Of a stretch of DNA of 64,000 nt, positions 9,570-16,428 are shown piece by piece (positions within the stretch are counted from its first letter, which is position 1; each line of letters begins with the position of its first letter). This DNA comes from Maricaulis sp. (lineage in GTDB: Bacteria; Pseudomonadota; Alphaproteobacteria; Caulobacterales; Maricaulaceae). The DNA is taken from positions 109,838 to 173,837 of the forward strand of contig NZMJ01000046.1 in the NCBI GenBank assembly GCA_002692855.1, read 5' to 3'. A program made the translations under genes and the position numbers. Below the pieces are notes generated by a model. It was not told where the DNA came from and did no database searches. It saw only the letters and a list, made by a program, of their open reading frames with translations.

Positions 9570-10202
9570 CTAGAGCCTCAATTCGATCAGCGGCACAGCG
9601 CCGGCCTCGCCCGCGCCGAAGGCATCGAGCGAGATATCCAGCGCATCGGTGTCGAACCGGACCGGGCAATCGAACAGGAAACCGGCCGTGATCACCCCGC
9701 CGCCCGGCGGCGGTGCCGCGAAGCTCACGACCCCTGTCGCCGGATCGACAACAAAGTCAGGGGCGCCAAGCTCGACGCCGTCGAGCGCCACTCGGACACT
9801 TCCCTCGACCGGTTTGGCGATCGTCCGGACATGGTTGTGATCACCGCTCACATAATGCTTCACAAGCGAATATTCTGTTGTGCTGCCATCGCCGGTCCCC
9901 AGGACCTGGTCAGTCGCCGAGAGGGCCGCCGACGGCGCGCAAGACTTGTGATCCAGCGGGTCCCGGAACCGGAAGCCGTGCAGACGCCCGCGCCGCGCCT
10001 CGAAGAAGGCGATGAGCGTATGCAGGTCATCGAGCGACTTGACCCCGGGACCGGCATTCCACTCGCGGCGCGACTGCGCCCACGGGGAATTGCGCTCTTC
10101 CCGGCCAGAGCCGAGCGTAACGATCTCGGTGCGCCGCCGGGGTCCGCCGCGCGCGCCAAGCGCGACGGCGAATGGGAATTGAACCTCGTGAAATCCGGTC
10201 AT
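9570..10202 (-). CDS. GTA g12: distal tail protein (DUF2460)
   Basis: Protein of 210 residues. The family start MTGFHEVQFPFAVALGARGGPRRRTEIVTLGSG is characteristic of DUF2460 (TIGR02217-type) phage proteins. It continues with SRREWNAGPGVKSLDDLHTLIAFFEARRGRLHGFRFRDPLDHKS, a strongly conserved stretch. In RcGTA this product forms the distal tail ring joining the tube to the hub. The start overlaps g11 by four bases and the stop is three bases ahead of g13, so expression is coupled. Length and order are as in other GTAs. Confidence 0.95.
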   Translation of the reverse strand: MTGFHEVQFPFAVALGARGGPRRRTEIVTLGSGREERNSPWAQSRREWNAGPGVKSLDDLHTLIAFFEARRGRLHGFRFRDPLDHKSCAPSAALSATDQVLGTGDGSTTEYSLVKHYVSGDHNHVRTIAKPVEGSVRVALDGVELGAPDFVVDPATGVVSFAAPPPGGGVITAGFLFDCPVRFDTDALDISLDAFGAGEAGAVPLIELRL

Positions 10203-10645
10203 ATCCGTCCCGCCCCCTTGCGAACCGCGCGTGCCAGACTTGCCGCAATCTGGGTTTCAGAGCGGCGGATCGCAGAGACGTCGGCACCCGCCGGAAGATT
10301 GAGATGGACCGTGACCGGAGGCGCCCCCGCCGTTTGCGGCTTGGCTGTGTTCAGGTCCGGCAATGCGCCGGTCAGCCCTGCGAGCAGGGATTCGACCGGC
10401 CCGGCCACGAACCGGTCGGACGCCAGCCGCGACAGGTCGCGCAGGATCGCTTCCGCGATGCTGGAGAAACTCAGCTCGCCAGTGCGCGCAGCCCGGACCA
10501 GTGCGGCTTCGATGCTCGTTCCTGCGCGTTCGAAGGCAGCGGCAATCGCTTCTGCGGCTTCGGTGCCGGGTCCGTCGGCCAATGCGCGCAGCGCCTCGCC
10601 CGCCCGCTCCGCCTCTTCGGCGATGGGGTTGGTATCTGTGGTCAT
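10199..10645 (-). CDS. GTA g11: short tail tape-measure protein
   Basis: Protein of 148 residues, alanine-rich and mostly helical (AEEAERAGEALRALADGPGTEAAEAIAAAFERAGTS), followed by the conserved GELSFSSIAEAILRDLSRLASDRFVAGPVESLLAGL region of GTA tape-measure proteins. Tape-measure length sets tail length in siphophages. This copy appears shorter than the RcGTA one (about 220 residues as I recall it). The ATG at 10645 follows a purine-rich AGAAAGGA site. The upstream frame has no other start before a TAG, so the short length is not a start-choice artefact. Unlike its neighbours it is separated from g10.1 by a 94-base structured spacer. Confidence 0.85.
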   Translation of the reverse strand: MTTDTNPIAEEAERAGEALRALADGPGTEAAEAIAAAFERAGTSIEAALVRAARTGELSFSSIAEAILRDLSRLASDRFVAGPVESLLAGLTGALPDLNTAKPQTAGAPPVTVHLNLPAGADVSAIRRSETQIAASLARAVRKGAGRI

Positions 10646-10663
10646 GAAGGAATGGTCCTTTCT

Positions 10664-10733
10664 GTCCCGGTCTCCTGCCGGGACCTACCGTCGGTCGTTC
10701 GCACGCCAGGTAGGCCCCGGAATAAGTCCGGGG
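10664..10733 (-). other. Three inverted repeats in the g10.1-g11 spacer
   Basis: The only sizeable spacer inside the tail half of the GTA operon contains three perfect inverted repeats. In transcription order they are CCCCGGA/TCCGGGG (10733-10727 with 10721-10715, 5-nt loop), CCTACC/GGTAGG (10714-10709 with 10689-10684, 19-nt loop), and GTCCCGG/CCGGGAC (10684-10678 with 10670-10664, 7-nt loop). No U-run follows, so a simple terminator is unlikely. RNA folding, processing, mRNA stabilisation or anti-termination contact are possible. The last stem ends about 18 bases before the g11 start. Confidence 0.55.
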
Positions 10734-10739
10734 ATGCGC

Positions 10740-10913
10740 TCAATCGGGGAATTGATGTCGAAGCGCCTCCAGCTCCGCCCGGCCCAGCGGCGCAGGCCCG
10801 GAAGGTGCCGTCAGCGCCCGCCACTCCTTCAGGGACAGCGCCCAGAAATCACGCGGCGGGATGCCGATCCGCGCGGCCAGCCGCAGCCAGGCGTCGAACG
10901 GAAGACCGGTCAC
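10740..10913 (-). CDS. GTA g10.1: tail assembly chaperone-like small protein
   Basis: Short gene of 57 residues starting at GTG 10913, which overlaps the g10 stop (TTGTGA). The product reads VTGLPFDAWLRLAARIGIPP, continuing RDFWALSLKEWRALTAP, with LGRAELEALRHQFPD at the end. This matches the small DUF2376/TIGR02216-type phage protein found after g10 in Rhodobacter-type GTAs. In siphophages the equivalent position holds the tail assembly chaperone pair upstream of the tape measure. It is easily missed by gene callers because of its length and GTG start. No in-frame ATG is available. Confidence 0.85.
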   Translation of the reverse strand: MTGLPFDAWLRLAARIGIPPRDFWALSLKEWRALTAPSGPAPLGRAELEALRHQFPD

Positions 10914-11185
10914 AAGCTGCGCTCGAAGCAGTCGGCGACGGCCTTCGCGGCCCGCACCGGGTCGATCGCGGTCAGGTCCGCCACCGCCCCGCCCCCGCGC
11001 ATCAGCGCGCTCAGCACCAGGGCCAGATCCGCCGCCGACAGCGTCTTCAGCCGCTCGGCCATGCCGGCAAAGCCGGCTACGCTTAAGGCAGCCTCGATCT
11101 CGGCGAGTGCGCCCAGCGTCAGGCAGAGCGTGTGAGTCTCGCCCCCGGCTTCCAGCGTCACCTCGCCGCGCGCGGGATTGCTCAT
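10910..11185 (-). CDS. GTA g10: GTA-family tail chaperone-like protein
   Basis: Protein of 91 residues beginning MSNPARGEVTLEAGGETHTLCLTLGALAEIEAAL. This is the GTA gp10 family, related to tail tube chaperones: an N-terminal beta hairpin, then a helical region with AALSVAGFAGMAERLKTLSAADLALVLSALMRGGG. The start overlaps the g9 stop by four bases and the stop overlaps the g10.1 start, a coupled string typical of this operon. The product is thought to assist tail-tube assembly by analogy with phage chaperones; this is family inference. Confidence 0.92.
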   Translation of the reverse strand: MSNPARGEVTLEAGGETHTLCLTLGALAEIEAALSVAGFAGMAERLKTLSAADLALVLSALMRGGGAVADLTAIDPVRAAKAVADCFERSL

Positions 11186-11598
11186 GCGGCGGCGAAGCTC
11201 AGCGCCCCGGCCGAGGCGAGTGACAGCGCATAGGCGGCCTCGCCGTCATGCCGGCCGGAATATTCGAGAGAGGTGACGACGAACGCCCCTTCGATCGTGC
11301 CGAAATCCGGCACAACGATGCGCCATGTGTCGGCGCTCTGGGCAAAGAAGGCGGCGCGCACCGTCTCGTCGGCGGCGGCATCGACGAAGATGCCGCTGCC
11401 TGAAATCGCGCAGGACTTCATGCCCGCACCGGACAGCAATTCTCGCCACGCCCCCGGACTGTCGGCATTCGTGGCGTCCACCGTGCGGGCGTTCAGCGTG
11501 ATCGACTTGGCGCGCAGCCCCGCGACGCTCGCGAAGCTTTCAGGGCTCCCCCCGTCGCCGATTTTCAACAGCAGGTCTTTTCCGCTTTGGGCGGTCAT
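11182..11598 (-). CDS. GTA g9: major tail tube protein
   Basis: TP901-1-type major tail protein of 138 residues. The ATG at 11598 is chosen because it is preceded by an AAAGGAACG ribosome site and gives the conserved start MTAQSGKDLLLKIGDGG. An upstream in-frame extension to 11721 lies inside g8 and has unnatural composition. The body SFASVAGLRAKSITLNARTVDATNADSPGAWRELL and the C-terminal GAFVVTSLEYSGRHDGEAAYALSLASAGALSF are standard for tail tube subunits. It polymerises into the GTA tail. It is flanked by g8 (11-base gap) and g10 (four-base overlap). Confidence 0.95.
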   Translation of the reverse strand: MTAQSGKDLLLKIGDGGSPESFASVAGLRAKSITLNARTVDATNADSPGAWRELLSGAGMKSCAISGSGIFVDAAADETVRAAFFAQSADTWRIVVPDFGTIEGAFVVTSLEYSGRHDGEAAYALSLASAGALSFAAA

Positions 11599-11609
11599 GA
11601 TCGTTCCTT

Positions 11610-12023
11610 TCAGTTGATCTGTTCCAGCATCGCCCGGAAGCGGATCACGCCGTGGGCGATGCGGCTGTCGCGGGTGCGGAAGGCATCGGCATAGACCGAG
11701 CGGCAGAAGACGCAGCGCCATCCTCCGGCGAGCGATAGCGCCGCCTCATGTCCCGCCGCGCGTACGGCATCGACGACGGTTTTTGCCTCGCGCCGCCCGC
11801 CATATCGCACCCAGACATGCAGGGTCAGCCGGTGCTCGATCACCCGCGCGCCAGACGCATCCGCGTCCTCGCTCACCCCTCGGCCGATGGTGACATAGGG
11901 GTACGCCGCCCCGTCAGGTTCCTCGTCGAACACGCGCGGCGGATCACCCAGCAGCGCCACCACGCCCGCATCGGCAGACAGGTGTGCAATCAGCGCGTCC
12001 TGAAACGCGGCTTCCGCGCTCAT
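11610..12023 (-). CDS. GTA g8: tail terminator-like protein (DUF3168)
   Basis: Protein of 137 residues of the DUF3168 family, starting MSAEAAFQDALIAHLSADAGVVALLG and carrying PYVTIGRGVSEDADASGARVIEHRLTLHVWVRYGGRREAKTVVDAVR. This is the GTA g8 / phage tail-terminator family that caps the tail and joins it to the head. The start overlaps the g6 stop by four bases, so a g7 (head closure/adaptor) gene is absent between g6 and g8. Absence of a recognisable g7 is seen in some non-Rhodobacter GTAs, as far as I recall. Confidence 0.93.
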   Translation of the reverse strand: MSAEAAFQDALIAHLSADAGVVALLGDPPRVFDEEPDGAAYPYVTIGRGVSEDADASGARVIEHRLTLHVWVRYGGRREAKTVVDAVRAAGHEAALSLAGGWRCVFCRSVYADAFRTRDSRIAHGVIRFRAMLEQIN

Positions 12024-12604
12024 ACCCGCACCCGGCGGTAGGGCGCGAGCAGCGCCTGGACCGAAAGCGGCAGCGGCGAATTGCCGACCGCCTCGCGCCG
12101 CGCATACCCCTCTGCCGTCAGGCGCAGTACCGCATCGCGCAGCGCCGAGGGCACATCCTCGGGCTCCGTGCCATAGCCGGCATCAAAGGTGATACGGATC
12201 CCCGCGACCGCGCGCGGCGGGCGGGGAAAGGTCGACCGTCCGCGCACCGCGATCCGTCCCGGATCAGCGTCGATATCGACGACATACCGGTCCGCTGGCC
12301 ATTCGGTTTCGGCGTCATCTGCGTCGAGGAACACGATGCCGCTGACCGCGATCAGCGGCGGCATGGGCAGGCGCAGCTGGCCCGGGGGCGCGAACCGCCC
12401 CGGCACCGCCCAGTCGTCCAGCACCTCCCGGTAGGTGCGCGTGATCAGCGCGCGGCCGGTTTCGGCCTCGACCCGCTCGCGCGCGGCGCGGACAAGTTGT
12501 AGGATCAGATCATCTTCGGCGTCGTATCCGGCGCGCACATAGGCTTTCGCCTGGGCGAGCGTCACCGGCTCGACCGCCGGCGGCGTGACGAGTTGGAGGG
12601 TCAT
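12020..12604 (-). CDS. GTA g6: head-tail connector protein
   Basis: Protein of 194 residues of the gp6/YqbG-like head-tail connector family. It opens MTLQLVTPPAVEPVTLAQAKAYVRAGYDAEDDLILQLVRAARERVEAETGRALITRTY, which is diagnostic (phiE125 gp8-like). The connector binds below the portal. It has a four-base overlap with g8. Upstream, instead of abutting the capsid gene, it faces a 50-base divergent gap and then the opposite-strand gene at 12655. A promoter serving g6 and all downstream tail genes may therefore lie in 12605-12654, or transcription must read through the inserted gene. Confidence 0.94.
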   Translation of the reverse strand: MTLQLVTPPAVEPVTLAQAKAYVRAGYDAEDDLILQLVRAARERVEAETGRALITRTYREVLDDWAVPGRFAPPGQLRLPMPPLIAVSGIVFLDADDAETEWPADRYVVDIDADPGRIAVRGRSTFPRPPRAVAGIRITFDAGYGTEPEDVPSALRDAVLRLTAEGYARREAVGNSPLPLSVQALLAPYRRVRV

Positions 12605-12654
12605 GTCGATTCCTCGTAAAGTTCCGTGGTGTCAGTGAAACCCGGAGCGAATGA

Positions 12655-13236
12655 ATGAAGACCGAGGCAGTTGAGGCAGCACGACGTCGGCTTCAGCGTG
12701 CAACTCGAGCAGCGACAGAATTGAAAAGCGCGAAATCATTCGACGAAGCGGAGGACGCGTGGATCGATTTTCTCGTCGCGTCGGCAGCTGTCTTTTCGAA
12801 GCTCGAACAAGGTTCCAAAGAAAGTGAGCTTTCCCGCGACTGGTTCGCCACCGTGAAACACGAACGCAAAACTGATTTGCTTCTGAATTACCTGCATCGG
12901 GCTCGAAACACGGATCAGCACGGCATTACGCCAGTTTCAGTTCGAAAATCTGATAACCGGCATTTGCCGTTTGGCAGCAGGGACGTTGGGCAAGTTCAGC
13001 GGGTCGACAAGGAAACTGGAAAGCCAACAGGCGAACCGATCGCCGCCGCGATTATCGGTCCCCATCTTGCCGTTGGACCAGTCTTCGATGGGCGGGCAAA
13101 AGCATGGGTTGAGGTTCCGGGTGAGCACGATGGTGACAAGCTCGAACACTTTTTCTGTGCCGACATTCTTGCTGATACCGCGCTTCGTTACTTGGAGCGG
13201 CTAGTCGAGCGTGCTGCTGAGCTCGATGAAGGGTAG
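12655..13236 (+). CDS. Putative HEPN-domain protein inserted in the GTA cluster
   Basis: Protein of 193 residues, encoded opposite to every GTA gene and placed between g5 and g6. The first about 100 residues look all-helical and contain LLLNYLHRARNTDQHG, giving R84-N85-x3-H89. This fits the RN-x3-H (R-x4-6-H) active-site motif of HEPN ribonucleases. The C-terminal half (IAAAIIGPHLAVGPVFDGRAKAWVEVPG) is strand-rich, ending in a helix. A GGAG site sits 7 bases ahead of the ATG. Base composition differs: 29 G+C of 60 in 12841-12900 against 48 of 60 in 12361-12420 in g6. HEPN proteins often act in toxin or abortive-infection systems; that role, and acquisition by transfer, are inferences. No antitoxin-like partner gene is visible. 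Confidence 0.72.
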   Translation: MKTEAVEAARRRLQRATRAATELKSAKSFDEAEDAWIDFLVASAAVFSKLEQGSKESELSRDWFATVKHERKTDLLLNYLHRARNTDQHGITPVSVRKSDNRHLPFGSRDVGQVQRVDKETGKPTGEPIAAAIIGPHLAVGPVFDGRAKAWVEVPGEHDGDKLEHFFCADILADTALRYLERLVERAAELDEG

Positions 13237-13271
13237 CCACCCGGCCGGGTGGAGGGGCGCACCCGGCCGGG
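13237..13271. terminator. GC palindrome and direct repeat between convergent genes
   Basis: Directly after the stop of the inserted gene lies a perfect 16-base palindrome CCACCCGGCCGGGTGG (13237-13252). Its core ACCCGGCCGGG is repeated at 13261-13271. It separates two converging genes (inserted gene and capsid g5), so it could act as a bidirectional terminator, although no T-run follows on either strand. The duplication could also be a leftover of the insertion event. Confidence 0.45.
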
Positions 13272-13287
13272 CAACCTCCGGCAGGCC

Positions 13288-14508
13288 TTACGACACGCCG
13301 AACTTCAAGAGCTTGATGGCGTCGAAATTCTGCACCCCGCCGCCGACGCGCTTGGTGGTGTAGAAAAGGACGTAGGGCTTGGCCGAATACGGGTCGCGCA
13401 GCACCTGGATGCCCTGCCGGTCGACAATCAGATAGCCTTTCTCGAAGTCGCCGAACGCGATGGCGAATTCGTCCGAGCCGATGTCCGGCATGTCTTCCGC
13501 TTCGGTGACCGCATAGCCGAGCAGCGTCGCTTCGCCCCCGGCACTGAGCGAGGGCTGCCAGATGTAATCGCCATTGGAGTCCTTGAACTTGCGCACCGCG
13601 GACACCGTGCGGCGGTTCATCACGAAGCGGCCATTGGCGCGATAGGCGGCCTTGGGCGCATAGATCAGGTCGATCAGATCGTCGGCCGGATCGGTGGCGG
13701 CGAAATCACCGTCCACACCGGTGGCGAGATAGCCGATCGTGTCCCAGGTGTGGCTCGCCTCGGCGGCCATCGTATAGCTGAGGAAGCCCTTCGGCTTGTT
13801 CGTGCCATTGCCCGAGATGAAGGCCGCGCCTTCCTGCGCCGCGAACACGTCGCGCACTTCTTCCGCCAGCCACAGATCGAGATCGGTCAGCGCATCATCG
13901 AGCAGCGCCGTCGTTGCCGCCGGCATGGCGTAAAGCTCGGCGACCGGGAAATCCAGGAGGTCCAGCGTCGGCGTATCCGTCTCCGGACGGCCCGCGGTTT
14001 CCGCAACCCAGCCCGTCGCCGCCCCGCCCAGCGAAACCGGCTTCTTGAATACGTTCGACGTGGTCTGGCGCACGCTGGCAATGGCACGGATCGGCGAAAC
14101 ATCGGCCATCAGCCGGTCGATCAGCGCCTGCGTCTCCGCCGGGGCGACATAGCCGCCATCCGGGTTCGATCCCGCCGACAGCGCCTTACCCTCGATGCCC
14201 GCGCTCAGCTGGCCCGAGCGCATATAGCCATCCCAGGCCGCCTTGCGTTCGCTGGAGGGACGCCCGGCCTCAAGGCCCGGACGTGCCGCATCCAGCGACA
14301 GCCGGTCGAGCCGTGATTTCGCCTCGGTCAGCGCATGGTCGATCCGCGCCACCTTTTCGGTCAACAGCGGGTCGGCGGAGGACTTCGCCTCGATCTCGCC
14401 GAGACGCCGGTCATTGGCGTCCTTGAAGGCTTCAAAGGCGCACAGCACTTCCGACAGCGCCGCGCGCGTTTCCGCCGACGGCGCCGCCATCTTGGTTTCT
14501 TTGCTCAT
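13288..14508 (-). CDS. GTA g5: HK97-fold major capsid protein
   Basis: Capsid protein of 406 residues. The ATG at 14508 is preceded by AGGAAACACC and gives MSKETKMAAPSAETRAAL; a longer frame to 14544 overlaps the protease gene end and lacks support. Residues about 10-85 form the coiled-coil delta (scaffold) domain. The mature shell begins near SAGSNPDGGYVAPAE, the usual protease cleavage context, and continues with the HK97 E-loop, P and A domains (GWVAETAGRPETDTPTLDLL; AFISGNGTNKPKGFL). It forms the GTA head. The stop is followed by the GC palindrome and the opposite-strand gene. Confidence 0.97.
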   Translation of the reverse strand: MSKETKMAAPSAETRAALSEVLCAFEAFKDANDRRLGEIEAKSSADPLLTEKVARIDHALTEAKSRLDRLSLDAARPGLEAGRPSSERKAAWDGYMRSGQLSAGIEGKALSAGSNPDGGYVAPAETQALIDRLMADVSPIRAIASVRQTTSNVFKKPVSLGGAATGWVAETAGRPETDTPTLDLLDFPVAELYAMPAATTALLDDALTDLDLWLAEEVRDVFAAQEGAAFISGNGTNKPKGFLSYTMAAEASHTWDTIGYLATGVDGDFAATDPADDLIDLIYAPKAAYRANGRFVMNRRTVSAVRKFKDSNGDYIWQPSLSAGGEATLLGYAVTEAEDMPDIGSDEFAIAFGDFEKGYLIVDRQGIQVLRDPYSAKPYVLFYTTKRVGGGVQNFDAIKLLKFGVS

Positions 14509-14540
14509 GGTGTTTCCTGCTTGGTTGAGACGGGGGCCGG

Positions 14541-14999
14541 TCACGCCGCGACGGCGGCCGGTTCCGCGACGCGAAGGCGCGCCTGCGGCAGCATCGGGAA
14601 GGTCACGACCGACACTTCCCAGAGATCGAGTTCAATCAGCTCGCGCCCGCCGGCTTTCAGCGGCGCGAAACGGAGGGTGCGGAAGCCGATGGACAGGCCG
14701 TCGACCGCGCCCTGCGAAATCAGGCTCGCCGTCGCCCGGCCGCGCGGTGCGGTTCTCAGAACGCGCCCCCTCACATAGAGCCCGGTCGCGTCCTCGCGCA
14801 TCTCGTCCCACACGCCGACGGGTTCGCCCGCCTCGTGCTGGAACAGCATGCGGACGCCGCGCGCGCCCTGGCGTTTCAGGCTCCGCGCGAACGCGCCGGG
14901 GCGCACCACATCGCCATTGAGATCCGGTATGTTGAACAGGCTGGCATAGCCAGAGATGGACAAGGCTTCGCCATCCGGCGCGAAAGCGTCGGGATCCAT
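14541..14999 (-). CDS. GTA g4: HK97-type prohead protease
   Basis: Protein of 152 residues with the U35-type prohead protease pattern. The start DGEALSISGYASLFNIPDLNGDVVRPGAFARSL is diagnostic. H55 in MLFQHEAGEPVG and S103 in AVDGLSIGFRTL match the catalytic His and Ser of HK97 gp4. It removes the capsid delta domain during head maturation. It lies between g3.5 and the capsid gene on the same strand, with a 32-base gap to the capsid start, as in RcGTA. Confidence 0.96.
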   Translation of the reverse strand: MDPDAFAPDGEALSISGYASLFNIPDLNGDVVRPGAFARSLKRQGARGVRMLFQHEAGEPVGVWDEMREDATGLYVRGRVLRTAPRGRATASLISQGAVDGLSIGFRTLRFAPLKAGGRELIELDLWEVSVVTFPMLPQARLRVAEPAAVAA

Positions 15000-15021
15000 G
15001 GGCTTCTCCGTTTTCAGAGGG

Positions 15022-15264
15022 TTATTCGTCGAGCCGCCGCTCGATACGGTTCAGGCTCTCGCGCGCCTGCCCGATCTGTTCTTCCAGGCGCGCCAAACGC
15101 TCGCCGGTCGTCGTCAGGGCCGAGGTCTGGCGCTCCAGCCTGTCGAGGCGCTCGCCCGCCGCGCCGGCCCAGATCAGCGCGCCGCCGGTCTGGAGCGCAA
15201 GCGCCACGATCACGCCCAGCGTGACACTTCGCTCGATCCGCCAGCTCATGTTCGGGTCGTTCAT
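15022..15264 (-). CDS. GTA g3.5: small membrane protein
   Basis: Small protein of 80 residues starting at ATG 15264, which overlaps the portal stop as ATGA. It has one hydrophobic segment (SVTLGVIVALALQTGGALIWAG, about 13-34). A helical tail follows (RLDRLERQTSALTTTGERLARLEEQIGQARESLNRIERRL) and is likely a coiled coil. This is the size, topology and position of g3.5 in Rhodobacter GTAs. Its role is unknown. Frames extending further upstream run antisense-like within the portal gene and are not credible. Confidence 0.85.
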   Translation of the reverse strand: MNDPNMSWRIERSVTLGVIVALALQTGGALIWAGAAGERLDRLERQTSALTTTGERLARLEEQIGQARESLNRIERRLDE

Positions 15265-16418
15265 GCCCCGCCCCCGATACCCAGGAGGGCGCGCTTTTCG
15301 TCGCCCGTCAGGAAATCCGCCGCGCTCACCTGGGTCCAGCGCGCCGCGCGTTCCTCGGCCAGCGACGGCAGCCTGTCCTCCTCCACCGTCACGCTCAGAT
15401 CGGCTCCGAACCAGGGTCGCAGCCATCCCGTCAGGCTCGCGGCCGTTTTCCGCGTCAGGGGCAGAATGGTGTGCCGCCAGAATGCCAGATTGGCCTCGCG
15501 GTAGTTCGCATACGTATTATCACCCGGAAGACCCAACAGCATGGGGGGCACGCCGAAAGCAAGTGCGATCTCCCGCGCCGCCTCGCGCCGCGCTCCGGTG
15601 AAATCCATGTCGGCGGGCGTCAATGCCATCGGCTTCCAGTCGAGCCCGCCTTCCAGCAGCATCGGGCGTCCCGCATTGGCGGGCCCGGCATGGGCCTCGC
15701 TCAGCTCGGCCTTCAGCCGTTCATACTGATCGTCGGTCAGCCGGCCTTCGCCCTCCTTCGCCGTCACGACCAGCGCCCCGGAGGGCCGCGCCGCATTGTC
15801 CAGCAGGGCTTTAGCCCACGCGCCGCCCGCATTGTGAACATCGACGGCAGCGGCGGCCGCTTCCAGCGGCGACAGGCCGTAATGGTCGTCTGACGGGTGA
15901 AACAGGCGTGAATGCAGGACCGGGCTCTGCCCGCTCGCCCGGTCGCGGGCAAAACGCACGCTGCGGCCACCCACCGTGTATTCCCAGCCATCCGGCCAGC
16001 CACGCGGACCGGGCAGGACCCGCATCCGGTCGGGCCGCAGAGCGAAGAGTTCTCGCGGCGCTCCATCGAGTGCAGCGAGTTCCAGATAGGCATTCCCGGC
16101 GACCTGCAGGTAGCCGTAATGATCCTCCAGCAATTCGGCACCGGACTGGTCGGGATTGGGCTGGGCCAGCATCGCCGCAGCCGGATCGCCCTCGCGCACC
16201 TGCCCGCCACGCAGAACCTGCAAGGGGGCCGCAGCCGCTGCCTCGGCGATCATCCGGACACAGCGATGCGCCACCGGATTGCGCGTGAAGCCTTCGCGCG
16301 CCAGCGCCGCATAGTCGCGCGGCGTCCAGGCGGCCCGGCTGCCCAGCGACAGTGCGATCAGCCGTTTCGCGGCACTCGTCTTCGTTTCGCGCCCCAGGAC
16401 GCGATCGATGAAGCTCAT
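15261..16418 (-). CDS. GTA g3: HK97-family portal protein
   Basis: Portal of 385 residues. Recognisable stretches are NPVAHRCVRMIAEAAAAAPLQVLRGG, LLEDHYGYLQVAGNAYLELAALDG, RSRLFHPSDDHYGLSPLEAAAAAVDVHNA (with ALLDNAARPSGAL) and AREIALAFGVPPMLLGLPGDNTYANYREAN. All are hallmarks of the HK97 portal family. The dodecameric portal is the DNA entry channel of the GTA head. The stop overlaps g3.5; the start lies 10 bases after the terminase gene. The length fits RcGTA g3. Confidence 0.97.
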   Translation of the reverse strand: MSFIDRVLGRETKTSAAKRLIALSLGSRAAWTPRDYAALAREGFTRNPVAHRCVRMIAEAAAAAPLQVLRGGQVREGDPAAAMLAQPNPDQSGAELLEDHYGYLQVAGNAYLELAALDGAPRELFALRPDRMRVLPGPRGWPDGWEYTVGGRSVRFARDRASGQSPVLHSRLFHPSDDHYGLSPLEAAAAAVDVHNAGGAWAKALLDNAARPSGALVVTAKEGEGRLTDDQYERLKAELSEAHAGPANAGRPMLLEGGLDWKPMALTPADMDFTGARREAAREIALAFGVPPMLLGLPGDNTYANYREANLAFWRHTILPLTRKTAASLTGWLRPWFGADLSVTVEEDRLPSLAEERAARWTQVSAADFLTGDEKRALLGIGGGA

Positions 16419-16428
16419 GGTTTTCTCC

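Noticed and set aside
10642..10824. 60-codon minus-strand frame next to g10.1
   Set aside because: It is in a different frame from g10.1 (10740-10913), which matches the GTA family; the 60-codon product is low-complexity and crosses the hairpin spacer.
8910..11135. 741-codon plus-strand frame across the GTA tail genes
   Set aside because: Antisense shadow of GC-rich genes g10 to g13; arginine/glutamine-rich product without domain structure, while the minus strand carries conserved GTA families.
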